DNA of 64,000 nucleotides from Chondrosia reniformis (lineage: Eukaryota > Porifera > Demospongiae > Chondrillida > Chondrillidae), in assembly GCA_947172415.1 (NCBI GenBank), contig OX359202.1, forward strand, positions 1,924,501-1,988,500, read 5' to 3'. A program made the position numbers and the translations under genes. Below, piece by piece: positions 26,311 to 37,945 of the stretch (within the stretch, counting starts at the first letter, position 1; every line of letters starts with the position of its first letter). The notes beneath the pieces were generated by a model. That model did no database searches and was not told the origin of the DNA. It saw only the letters and a list, made by a program, of their open reading frames with translations.

Positions 26311-27256
26311 TTATAAGCAGTCAATGGGTCCTTTGTACTGAGCAGCCATCTGATGTGTTCCCTGTATCTGTAGTCTCACCTATACAAAGAAATACACATT
26401 ATGCACACAACACAATATGTATAGAGAACATTAAAAAATGATATTAAAAGTAGAATAGGCAGTGGTTGCAACAGTGACTAGTACATCTGGAAAAAAGAAC
26501 AACAGAAGACAATCATACAATAAGGCTAACCATACAGAAGCAGTATATATACTAAAATTAAGTTATAATCTTGGATGCATAATACTGAAGTGGCACAACC
26601 ATATTAGTTATAAATGAATGCCATTAAAACTATGAATACAATTATGGCTGTACCAACCTATGATGCAACCCCTCTTTCTGAGCCAATCTTGCTGTGAATA
26701 ATGAATGTTTATTTTAATTACTGTGTAGACACTGATTTCTATTTCTATTTGAACAGTTAATTATGTTAGCTAAGTGAAGCTCCCAGTATGTGCTGCATGT
26801 GGTGCTTGATATTTTAATACATTTAATACATATACACATGTAGGTACCAACTGCAAGTGCAACAAGTACAAATTCAGCTTGTTATTACATCACATGTATA
26901 CATCTCTGTAGTGTGTGTACATAGCTAGAAAGACCCCGTGTGTGTCAGTCAAAAAAGGTAGCCTACATTCATGATTAAAGCGCGAACTAGTAATATAGCT
27001 AAGATTTTGAAGCAAAACCCACCCAGACAGGACACATGTCGCACCATCACACGCACTTCAGACTAACCTTTACTGTATCAAAGGGATGGCCTACGACTAG
27101 CTATATATATAGATCGGCGAGACCTAGTAATAAGACGAAGACAAATGCTTCAAAATATGGGTAAGCAATATCAATATTACATTCATTTCACTCTAATTTT
27201 TCTCTGCTCTACGCACCTCCCGCAAAGCCAGAGATAAACTGGTTGATATCGAACAT
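26311..27256 (-). pseudogene. Mitochondrial carrier (SLC25 family) 5' fragment, frameshifted
   Basis: Three minus-strand exons: 27217-27256 (start MFDINQFISGFAGG), 27068-27096 (VVGHPFDTVK) and 26379 downward (VRLQIQGTHQMAAQYKGPID). Together they give the first carrier helix and the PxDxxxxR signature (PFDTVKVR), most like the carnitine/acylcarnitine or basic amino acid carriers (SLC25A20/29/45). In exon 3 the frame ends at TAA 26313-26311. One base later in frame the sequence reads IKIVQAEGV, as the family should, before a GT, so a single-base loss breaks it. Carriers are about 300 residues with three repeats; repeats two and three are absent. Likely a decaying or partial copy, unless the missing base is a sequence error. 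Confidence 0.75.
26423..26545 (+). repeat. Foldback element arm, diverged copy
   Basis: Resembles the left arm of the perfect inverted repeat at 43369-43742: ATTAAAAGTAG, AACAGTGACTAGTACATCT, AATAAGGCTAAC and ACAGAAG occur in the same order. A single arm with many substitutions, inside an intron of the carrier fragment. Confidence 0.65.
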
Positions 27257-27639
27257 CCTAGATATCTTTCCTATGTAAACCCGGATAACCGGCCATTTTC
27301 TTGGCCACGCCCTTCAACTTGAACAATTACACTTGTATTCCCAGGAGCTGCGTAACGGTCACTCTGTAAATCTTTCTTAAGGGGAATTAGATGATGAGGT
27401 GAGTTTTATGGACGCCTAAAATTTTAAGGTTACTCTCGTTTTATGAAAACTAATGCATTCTGTTTATCTTATAGCTTAAATTGTTCTTAAATTACGAATG
27501 TGTTAGAAGTCAATCGCTCTCATGATGATCTTATTCAGACATTTTGGCAAGCTTAGAGCACAGAAAAACATTTCTGGCCTAACAGAGTAAAGAGCAAAAA
27601 ATAATATTTTTCAGTATACTTTTACATCTTTGTCTGTGA
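27257..27639. promoter_or_regulatory. Region upstream of the tandem array, possible leader exon
   Basis: Upstream of the carrier start (27256, minus) and of the array. A purine-rich stretch ending ATGATGAG at 27400 is followed by a strong donor, GTGAGT, and could be a 5' leader exon for the downstream receptor cluster. The signal exons of units B and C begin right after a splice acceptor (TTTCAG), so a spliced leader must exist somewhere upstream; this position is a guess. Confidence 0.25.
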
Positions 27640-28164
27640 TTGATGTGGTCTTCCTTGTTGAGCAGACTGTTAATCAATGTTGTTTTTGGATGGATTAAGA
27701 TCATTGGAGAGGAGCAGAACCTGATACACAGGATATATGCTCAGATTAGCAATAGGATATTACTTGAGGAAAGAGGGTATGAAATTCTTGCAAACAGCAT
27801 TATTTTGTGGTATGCACTGTTAAGTTTCTCCCTCTCCTTTGTACAAATACATGTATATATAATTTATATAGTACTAGTTCCATCTACGTATGTTGACAAG
27901 TTGACGTGTATAATTACACAATTAAAAGGTTTTCCTCTGGAGTGGGAGTGAAGGTGTAGAGTTGTTATGTACATGACCATGAACACATTTACTGACTGGC
28001 TCTACATTTTAGTAATAATTTATAACGGTAATGCACTCTATTGACAAGTACTTTTATGAACTGCATTGTGTTTTAAGGGTTCAAAATGGCCTCAATTCTA
28101 AGGTTGTATGAACTAGCTGAATCAGATGTTTCTTATACAACCTATATACAGTACAAGTTACAAT

Positions 28165-28380
28165 ATACTAAGGTAAATAATATTAATAAATAAATAATAT
28201 GGCTCCAAGAAAGCACCTAGCAACAGAATGGGCATAGTATCATAAAGTTTAGGGTATAAAATGCATTTTAAATTAAAGGATTTTTTATTTAGGTCTCCGT
28301 TTGGTAGAAAAACTCCTTTCTTGGAGCCATATGAATTATTTATATTATATTATTTATATCATATTAGATTTCCTTAGTAT
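28165..28380. repeat. Palindromic MITE-like element (unit A; also 33117-33310, partly 38403-38580)
   Basis: ACTAAGGTAAATAATATTAA and AATATGGCTCCAAGAAAG on the left mirror CTTTCTTGGAGCCATAT and TTATATCATATTAGATTTCC on the right. It is present in units A and B and, with its left end missing, in unit C, so it was there before the units were duplicated. No coding capacity. Confidence 0.75.
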
Positions 28381-28520
28381 ATTGTATCTTGCACTGTATA
28401 TATGTAGATTACCTTAGTATATTGTATCTTGCACTGTATATATGTAGATTACCTTAGTATATTGTATCTTGCACTGTATATATGTAGATTACCTTAGTAT
28501 ATTGTAACTTTTTGCATATA
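28367..28520 (+). repeat. 40-bp tandem repeat, nearly 4 copies
   Basis: The unit ATTACCTTAGTATATTGTAT plus CTTGCACTGTATATATGTAG repeats with almost no change. Units B and C have only about 1.5 copies at the matching place (near 33300 and 38580), so the expansion happened in unit A after duplication. Confidence 0.9.
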
Positions 28521-29824
28521 TGTAGAGGTTTATCGTCTATATAGCTGAACATTGCACATGCTATATATTTCAATATGTAATAGCATCAATAAGTTAAGTT
28601 AAGTCTTGTGAAAGTTGAAATATAGTTTCTGAATCAGTGTATTAGCCTTCAGTGAATATCCTTTGAGATTGGTTCTTTACTTAGGATTTCAATTGAGTAA
28701 AAGTTTATGTATAAAATATAAAATTGAATATTTTACTTTCAAAACTCTACAGTGTATAATATATGCCTAATTATGCTACATGAATAGACCATGGACGTTT
28801 GCGTATATATGATTTGAAGTGTATTGATTGACTATACACAATATATATAGTACTTTTTATAAGACTTTAGTCTTTAATCTAATGTATATAATTGTGGGTA
28901 TTGTGAAGTCTTAGGATTATAGAACTATTGACTAACTAAGCTAAGACTTAATAGATTGTGTATGAACTTGTAGAGTATTTAGACAGTTCTATCAATTCTG
29001 TGTGTCTTAATTTATTGGTTCTCATCTTTGTGATTTACGCAGTTATATAATAATTATTTAGCTTAATCATTTTATCCAAAGTTTTGTAGATTATACACCT
29101 ACTTTTAGCTAGTCACATTTTTTGTTAAGGTCATTCCTACAACTACACTTTCTATAAATATGAATTTTGTAACTTGGCAGTGAGGATGAGAGAGGTTAAA
29201 AGAGCTATATACACTTTGAATTTGTAGCAACATTGAAGCACTCTACTATTGCAACTCGACAGTTGTTCATGTGCAACCAAGTAGAATTCACAATATATAA
29301 CAAACACACTAAGCACATATATAGTAATATGTATTATTATATACTCAGGAATTTCCTATTGACCAGCAATTATAATTAGTTCATTTATAAACTAATTGTA
29401 AACATAAGCTGGTCTGTGAGTATAGTCAAACGGTTGAATTTATGATAGAGAAAACCACTTGATTTCTCAAAAACTGAATAAAGAATTGACATTTCAACAA
29501 TGGGAGCTTGTAGTTGGAGGTTGCTATTGTTGCTTGTACTATTTTTCCTGTTTCCATCAGTTATCTCCTCTAAAGGAACTGAAAACAGTTAGTATTCAAT
29601 CCTATAACAAGATTAATACATTGAATTGTAACGTTGTGTTTGCATATACGGTACATGCCAAAAGAAACGCCTCGATCGAGATTTTCAAGCGAGGCACTCG
29701 TAGAGGCGAGTGCAAATTAGAGATATTTTAGTTGAGATTTTGTCGAGTGGTGGCTCGAGGCACCCCTCAATTGGCAAACGAGGTAATGACGACTGCTATT
29801 TAAAGGGCTTGTAATCCCCTCTTC

Positions 29825-29850
29825 CTGATGAAGATCTCCGGGTCGAAAGG
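29825..29850 (+). ncRNA. Hammerhead-like core remnant
   Basis: CTGATGA (29825-29831), A, GATC-TCCG-GGTC as a weak stem II, then GAAAGG. The 3' pairing found at 17246-17314 is not seen, so this is probably a degenerate member of that repeat family. It lies in the segment that replaced the SRCR exon of unit A. Confidence 0.35.
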
Positions 29851-30249
29851 TTCCATTTGTTTTTAAATACAATTATTGCTGAGTCTCAATAAATTAAGAT
29901 ACTCAAGGAATCTTTAATACGCATCTTGCCAAAACTCGTGCCTAATTAGGAGCAAATACCAACTCTATACAACGATTGCATTCTACACTCTTGACTTGGA
30001 CTTTATTGCTATCGATTCACCAATGGCCAAGTCTACTGTCCTGTCCTTGTAGTCTCCGTTTCTTCTTGAGTGACTCGTAGAACTCCTTTTTGTTGTATTT
30101 TCATGAATTTTTACTTGTAGTGAAATTGAAACTCTACATCATTTCCATTTATTGTTGATTATCTTACTCTTTTTCGAGTTGTGTAATAACGTGACACATT
30201 TTTCCTTTTTGGTATATTGTTTTCAGATATAATGTTAACATATGGCTTC

Positions 30250-30370
30250 CTGTTCGTAACCTTATATATATATATATCTGTCAAAAAATAGCGGATGCTC
30301 GGGTAGCTTTCGTTTTCTAGCCTAAAATTAGCTTTCTCTTCCTTAGCGTCAAACATTGAACGAACGAAAA
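30250..30370 (-). repeat. Fragment of the pogo-like MITE seen at 52189-52694
   Basis: On the minus strand TAGAAAACGAAAGCTACCCG and GAGCATCCGC match the interior of the full element (near 52545-52575). No terminal repeats here. It belongs to the sequence that replaced the SRCR exon in unit A. Confidence 0.7.
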
Positions 30371-32057
30371 GGATTAAAACCTCCTTTACTTATACTTATA
30401 TCATGTAAATCACCTCTAGGTATGGTATTAATAGAAGCTAAATACTTGTTATAGAATAAGTCTGAAGGGAACATCTGTTATATTCAGTTCTGCTATGCAT
30501 AATGGAATACATAAATCTATATATAGAAAAACTCATATCATAGATGATGTAACAGATGTCATGTACTTTTCTCTACAGTGTGGATCGATGTTGAAGTTAC
30601 AAATAGCACTTCTGCAATTATACGATGGACATTTCCTCAACATCAATCTTTCATTGGGTATAAGGTAGTAGTAAGTCAGGCTGAAGGTCTACATTCACAT
30701 TCAGATGGAGTAGTAATTGTTTCAAATATCACATTAAATAGTACCACAGGTGTTAATGAAATAAATGGATTAAGTGAGTTTGAGTCCTGATTTACAGGTT
30801 TATGTATAATATTTGGTGTCTGCTGCCTAATTCTTACACAATGCACAATGTACAATCATCTGTATCCTGTAGAACCTTTGTCAGAATATGTAGCAGAAAT
30901 AATTGGAATCCAAAATGAATCTAATGACACTAGTATCGTGGACAGGTTTGGTTTTGTAGCTATACAGGGAGGAGGTGAGGTTGCTATAGAACATGGAGTG
31001 CATGCATTAGCTGTATAGTGATTAAGTTGTAAGAGAAGCTGTTTTAAATTTACTTTTTAATGAGTAATGATTGACTGTCAAAATTTATCCCTGCATGCCA
31101 TCACTTAGTGTATAGGTATGATTATGACGTGGCAGCACTTGATATATTAGTCAAGTCTGTAGATATTGTCTCGTGTATCCTGTATAGAAGTGTTTTGCCT
31201 TGTTGAAATGTAGAATGACTGTTTATTGGTTTATAACTAATACAGTGGAACGTACCCTTTGAAAAATGGCCAATATTCATTCAACGGACAGTATGTTACT
31301 GTATGTGTAAATGATGAATTGATTTTCCTATAGATTTAGTATAATTGCACCCTCTCAATAGCAAACCCTCTCTACTCTCCAGCAGACAGCTAGAGTTAGT
31401 GTTCCCACATACTTCTTAACTTCAATTTAAGACTAGTAGGGACAATAATTCTTAAATGGTATAATTAGTACCATTCAGCCACATCATAGATTCTCCCAAA
31501 AGCTATATTTTAGGTATTATTTCCTTTATGGAATGCTTTAATTGTACACTGATCAGGAGAGAAGAGAACTGGTTAAATTGGGTAACGAAAAACCAACTGA
31601 ATGTGACTAAATTTCTGTTACTTGACAAATTAAAATCTTGTTTGAGATAGAAACTACTGGCATAAACTGACACTCAAAACTTTTAAGAGGCAACGCCGTA
31701 GCCAAGTTACCAAAATTTAAACTACTCTAAATATAAATACTGAGAATATATAAAGTTCTATTGTGTTTCCAGTTTCATTTCGTTTCCCAATTCTGGGTTT
31801 TATAACTTGCCCATCTGCATTGAATGATATTTAAAGATTATTTAAATGAGGAAATATTTCAACCTTGGCAAGTGTTAATTTGAAATATTATATACTACTT
31901 ACATGCACATGTAAAACACTGCAGTAATATATTTGAATAGACAAAATGTAGTACAGAACAGTTAGCAAAGGTTTAATTTGAAGAAATTGAATTAACCTGT
32001 CGTGCGGAACTCACATTGCTACCAGTTTGGTTGTTGTGATAACCTCTTTTTTGAATA

Positions 32058-32434
32058 CAGTGAACCCTCGCCAATCGGAATAGCATTGTACCAAAGGCTA
32101 CAGGAATGTGTTCAGATTAGTGAATCTGTTCGGGTTAGTAAAAGTTTCACAAAATGTGCTATAGATGACGTTAGTACAGTAGTCCTCATTATAAACGCTC
32201 AATTTTCGTCGCAGAGCACAGTATAGGATTTCTTTCCGATCAAGTCGAGCAGCTTCAGTTTAGGATCAACAGATAGGGTCTTATGCACTCACTTGGCCTT
32301 GGTTATAGACGCCATTACACATACTTAGCCTGAAATCGTGTGCGTAAGACCAAAATTTGTCATTCGGATTTGCGAGGGTTCGGATTAACGCGATTCACAT
32401 TAGCGAGGGTCGGGATTGGCGTGGCCGGGTCCTC
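32058..32434. mobile_element. Tc1/mariner-pogo-type MITE, unit A copy
   Basis: Left end CAGTGAACCCTCGCCAATCG preceded by TA. The right end corresponds to GAGGTCCACTG of the unit C copy but is eroded. No transposase reading frame. The same element is in the same place in units B and C, so it inserted before the array expanded. Confidence 0.75.
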
Positions 32435-34348
32435 TATTTGTGTCAAACAAGTCAAATATGGTGGAACAATTTGCCAAACCAATTTTACCCAATTGAAAGT
32501 CACAATGTATGCAGTTGTATGGAAACGAATGATTTGGGAAACATATACGTAGTGTGCCATAGCTCCCTCTGTGAATCTCATGATAAAACGTAAGATTGAT
32601 GTAGTCTTTGTTGAGCAGACTGTTAATCAATGTTGTTTTTGGATGAATTAAGATCATTGGAGAGGAGCAGAACCTGATACACAGGATATATGCTCAGATT
32701 AGCAATAGCATATTACTTGAGGAAAGAGGGTATGAAATTCTTGAGAACAGAATTATTTTGTGGTATGCACTGTTAAGTTTCTCCCTCTCCTTTGTACAAA
32801 TACATGTATATATAATTCATATAGTGCTAGTTCCATCTACGTATGTTGACAAGTTGACGTGTATAATTACACAATTTAAAGGTTTTCCTCTGAAGTGGGA
32901 GTGAAGGTGTAGAGTTGTTATGTACATGACCACACATTTACTGACTGGCTCTACATTTTAGTAATAATTTATAAGGGTAATGCACTCTATTGACAAGTGC
33001 TTTAATGAACTGCATTGTGTTTTAAGGGTTCAAAATGGCCTCACAATTCTAAGGTTGTATGAACTAGCTGAATCAGATGTTTCTTATATAACCTATATAC
33101 AGTCCAAGTTACAATATACTAAGGTAAATAATATTAATAAATAAATAATATGGCTCCAGGAAAGCACCTAGCAACAGAATGGGCATAGTATCATAAAATT
33201 TAGGGTATAAAACGCATTTTAAATTAAAGGATTTTTATTTAGGTCTCCGTTTGGTAGAAAAACTCCTTTCTTGGAGCCATATGATATTATTTATATCATA
33301 TTAAATTACCTTAATATATTGTATCTTGTACTGTATATATGTAGATTACCTTAGTATATTGTAACTTTTTGCATATATGTAGAGGTTTATCGTCTATATA
33401 GCTGAACATTACACATGCTAATATGTAATAGCATCAATAAGTTAAGTTAACTCTTGTGAAAGTTGAAATATAGTTTCTGAATAAGTGTATTATAGCCCTC
33501 AGTGAATATCCTTTGAGATTGGTTCTTTACTTAGGATTTAAATTGAGCACTTATGTGTAAAATTTAAATCTTTTACTCTGAAAACTCTACAGTGTATAAT
33601 ATATGCCTTCCTAATTATGCTACATATATAGACCATGGACCTTTGAGTATATATGATTTGAAGTGCATTGATTGACTATACACAATATATAAAGTACTTT
33701 TTATAAGACTTTAGTCTTTAATCTAATGTATATAATTGTGGGTATTGTGAAGTCTTAGGACTATAGAACTATTGACTAACTAAGCTAAGGCTTAATAGAT
33801 TATGTATGAACTTATAGAGTATTTAGACAGTTCTATCAATTCTGTGTGTCTTAATTTATTGGTTCTCATCTTTGTGATTTACGTAGTTGTATAATAATTA
33901 TTTAGCTTAATCATTTTATCCAAAGTTTTGTAGGTTATACACCTACTTTTAGCTAGTCACATTTTTTGTTAAGGTCATCCTACAACTACACTTTCTATAA
34001 ATATGAAGTTTGTAACTTGGCAGTGAGGATGAGAGAGGGTTAAAAGAGCTATATACACTTTGAAATTGCAGCAACATTGAAGCACTCTATACTATTGCAA
34101 CTCGACAGTTGTTCATGTGCAACCGAGTAGAATTCACAATATGTATGATTGTACATCACAAACACAATAAACACATAGTAATATGCATTATTACTCAGGA
34201 ATTTCCTATTGACCAGCAATTATAATTAATTCATTTATAAACTGATTGTAAACATAAGCTGGTCAGTCAGTATAGTCAAACGGTTAAATTTATGATAGAG
34301 ACAACCACTTGATTTCTCAAAATTGAAAAAAGATTTGACATTTCAGCA

Positions 34349-36449
34349 ATGGGAGCTTGTAGTTGGAGGTTGCAATTGTTGCTTGCACTATTTTTCCTGT
34401 TTCCATCAGTTATCTCCTCTAAAGGAACTGAAAACAGTTAGTATTCAGTCCTATAACAAGATTAATACATTGAATTGTAATGTTGTGTTTGCATATACGG
34501 TACACGCCAAAAGAAATGCCCCGATCGAAATTTTCAAGTGAGGCACTCGTAGAGGCAAGTGCAAATTAGAGGTATTTTAGTCGAGATTTTGTCGAATGGT
34601 GGCTCGAGACACCCCTCGATTGGCAAACTAGGTAATGACAAGTGCTAATGAGACATAGAGTTATCAAAATAGTTTAACACTATATATCGATTGATTCTTT
34701 GGCCAAATCAGCTTTGATTTCACCGTATTTGAGACTGTAGAGAAATGTTTCGTTTACTAGAGTAAGTGTATTTTGACAATATTGACATCCTTCTTCCTTA
34801 GTTCACGCACACTTTTACTAAATTCTGATAGGATTGCCACCCAACGATTTTAACATGTGATTCCATAGCACTCGGTTGGTGATTTCTTAGTCGATATTCT
34901 AGCGAGGCTTTAGTGAAGATTTGGTGAGATCTTGCCGAGTGAAAGCCTCACCAATCACTATCAAGGCGGCATTTCTTTTGAAGCATACCGTATGTGTATA
35001 TATATCACTTGTTTCTTTCAATATATAGCAATTGTTAATGCTGACATTGTTTGGTATATAAGTTTATTGGAAATTGAAGTAATTTTGTAAGAATATATAT
35101 AATCTGATTGTCTTTATACTAATATTTATCAATTATATGCATACATGAGCTCTACTAGTTATTCCATTAACACTTTATTGTTAAAAGTGAAATGAAACAT
35201 AGTTGCAAATAATGCCCCTAGCTCTAAGCATGCACTGTTGTGATTGTCTCACTTCAATTTTAGCAGTGTTCTATAGTTTGAATATGAATCATTATGTAAT
35301 AAATGTGATACTTTTTCATGTTCCAGTTACAGTGCGACTAGTTGATGGTACTAATGCCTGGGAAGGTAGAGTCGAAGTGTTGTACAACAGCAAATGGGGA
35401 ACCATTTGTGGTGGTTTCTGGCAATATTGGGATATTAAAGAAGCCAATGTTGCATGTAGAATGCTTGGTTATCCAGCAGCTAGATATACTTACAGTGATA
35501 CTAGTGAACATGATTATGGAAGAGGAAGTGGTCCTATATGGTTATCATCACTTGTGTGTACTGGAAATGAAGTGTCTCTCTCGGAGTGCTCACATAGCGG
35601 ATGGGAAAACATTCCATCTTATTGTGATCATAGTTGGGATGTTGGTGTGGTATGTAAAGGTAGGTAATACTTGAATGAACTGATATTGAACTTATTCAAT
35701 GTTTCATGTAATTTCCTAATTTCACCCATTCATGGTTACCATGACAACTATTATTGAAACCTAATCTGTGCTATAGAAATATAAGTACTTAACACTCTTA
35801 TGGCTATATTGGTGCCTAACCACCAGTTAGTTAAGATGCCTCCTCCCACAGACATTAACTGGATCTAAGAATATCAGCTTGTCTGATGAATCATGTAAAT
35901 CACCTCTAGGTATAGGATTAATAGAAACTAATTACTTGTTTTAGAAGAAGTTTGAAGGGAGCATCTGTTATATTCAGTTCTGCTATGCATAATGGAATAC
36001 ATAAATCTATAGAAGAATTCATATCACAGATGACATAACAGATGTCATGTACTTTTCTATACAGTGTGGGATGTTGAAGTTACAAATAGCACTTCTGCTA
36101 TCATAAGATGGACATTTCCTCAACATCGATCTTTCATTGGGTATCAGCTAGTAGTAAGTCAGGCTAAAGGTCTAAATTCACATTCAGATGTAGCAGTATT
36201 TGTTTCATTGAATAGTACCACAGGTGTTAATGTAATCAATGGATTAAGTGAGTTTGAGTCATGATTTACAGGTTAATGTATATTTGGTGTCTGCTGCCTA
36301 ATACTTTTTTACACAATTCACAATGTACAATCATCTGTATCCTGTAGAACCTTTGTCAGAATATGTAGTGGAAATGATTGGAATCCAAAATGAATCTAAT
36401 GACACTAATGTCGTGGACAGGTTTCGTTTTGTAGCTGTACAGGGAGGAG
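34349..36449 (+). CDS. Unit B ectodomain cassette: signal peptide, SRCR, FN3
   Basis: Signal exon 34349-34436 (MGACSWRLQLLLALFFLFP), SRCR exon 35327-35659, FN3 exons 36065-36247 and 36348-36449, all phase 1 at both junctions and open. The SRCR domain has six cysteines (group A spacing: TICGG, ANVACRMLG, SLVCTG, LSECSH, SYCDHS, VVCKG) and the usual EGRVEV and WGTIC motifs. No stop codon or membrane segment follows in unit B, so the cassette needs downstream exons: either unit C exons or the shared SRCR-FN3-TM-kinase part. It could be an alternative 5' end of the kinase gene, or a truncated duplicate that survives by chance. Open frames with preserved cysteines favour use. Confidence 0.65.
34495..34993. 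repeat. About 500-bp MITE with TACGGTA termini (units B; also C 39762-40260; left half in A)
   Basis: Left end ATACGGTACACGCCAAAAGA and right end TCTTTTGAAGCATACCGTAT are inverted repeats. A complete copy is present in B and C; A keeps only the left part (29645-29790). It has no open frame. In C it ends about 30 bp before the SRCR acceptor because roughly 330 bp present in B are deleted. Confidence 0.75.
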
Positions 36450-37604
36450 GTGAGGTTGCTATGGAACATGGAGTGCATGCATTAGCTGTATAGTGATTAA
36501 GTTATATAATGATATGGAAAGTCCACCTAAAAATAATAATAATAATGCAGCAACCTAGCCACACAGAAACTTTCCGAGTGATTAAGTTGTGAGAGAAGCT
36601 GTTTTTAAATTTTAATGAGTAATCATTGACTGTCAAAATTTATCCCTGCAAGCCATCACTTAGTATATAGCCATGGTTATGACATGGCAGCACTTGATAA
36701 AATGGTCAAGTCTGTAGATATTGTTTCTTTTATCCTGTATAGAAGTGTTTTGCCTTGTTGAAATGTAGTATGACTGTTTATTGGTTAATAACTAATAGAG
36801 TGGAATGGACTCTTTGAAAAATGGCCAATATTCATTCAACGGACAGTATGTTACTGTATGTGTAAATCATGGATTGATTTTCCTATAGATTTAGTATAAT
36901 TGCACCCTCTCAATAGCAAACCCTCTCTACTCTCCAGCAGACAGCTAGAGTTAGTGTTCCCACATACTTCTTAACTTGCATTTATGGACAATAATTCTTA
37001 AATGGTATAACTAGTACTATTCAGCCACATCATAGAATCTCCAAAAAGCTATATTTTAGGTATTATTTCCTTTATGGAATGCTTTAATTGTACACTGATC
37101 AGGAGAGAAGAGAACTGGTTAAATTGGGTAACGAAAAACCAACTGAATGTGACTAAATTTCTGTTACTTGACAAATTAAAATCTTGTTTGAGATAGAAAC
37201 TACTGGCATAAACTGACACTCAAAACTTTTAAGAGGCAACGCCGTAGCCAAGTTACCAAAATTTAAACTACTCTAAATATAAATACTGAGAATATATAAA
37301 GTTCTATTGTGTTTCCAGTTTCATTTCGTTTCCCAATTCTGGGTTTTATAACTTGCCCATCTGCATTGAATGATATTTAAAGATTATTTGAATGAGGAAA
37401 TATTTCAACCTTGGCAAGTGTTAATTCGAAATGTTATATACTACTTACATGCACATGTAAAACACTGCAGTAATATATTTGAATAGACAAAATGTAGTAC
37501 AGAACAGTTAGCAAAGGTTTAGTTTGAAGAAATTGAATTAACCTGTCGTGCTGAACTCACATTGCTACCAGTTCGGTTGATGTGATAACCTGTTTTTTTG
37601 AATA

Positions 37605-37945
37605 CAGTGAACCGGAATGTGTTCAGATTAGTGAATCTGTTCGGGTTAGTAAAAGTTTCACAAAATGTGCTATAGATGACGTTAGTACAGTAGTCTTCAT
37701 TATAAACGCTCAATTTTCGTCGCAGAGCACAGTATAGGATTTCTTTCCGATCAGGTCGAGCAGCTTCAGTTTAGGATCAACAGATAGGGTCTTATGCACT
37801 CACTTGGCCTTGGTTATAGACGCCATTACACATATTTAGCCTGAAATCGTGTGCTTAAGACCAAAATTTGTCATTCGGATTTGCGAAGGTTCGGATTAAC
37901 GCGATTCACATTAGCGAGGGTCGGGATTGGCGTGGCCGGGTCCTC
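37605..37945. mobile_element. Pogo-type MITE, unit B copy with internal deletion
   Basis: Same element as at 32058 and 42471; after CAGTGAAC it jumps to CGGAATGTGTTCAG, so about 30 bp near the left end are missing. Non-coding. Confidence 0.72.

Larger units (their letters stand above)
29500..30974 (+). pseudogene. Unit A: signal-peptide and FN3 exons, SRCR exon lost
   Basis: Signal exon 29500-29587 (MGACSWRLLLLLVLFFLFP, phase 1 end), FN3 exons 30579-30773 (IIRWTFP, hydrophobic strands) and 30873-30974 (PLSEYVAEIIG). Frames are open and all ends are phase 1. Two defects point to decay as a first cassette: the SRCR exon found in B-D is missing, and the splice acceptor before the ATG (TTTCAG in B and C) reads TTTCAA here. 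The FN3 exons could still be used from an upstream exon. Host gene duplicate, not a mobile element. Confidence 0.7.

Noticed and set aside
28367-28520. CRISPR-like array
   Set aside because: The 40-bp units are contiguous without spacers, and the context is a eukaryotic intron.
35880-35892. CTGATGA in the tandem units (also 40840 and 52780) as a hammerhead core
   Set aside because: No GAAA follows at stem II distance and no stem I or III pairing is visible.
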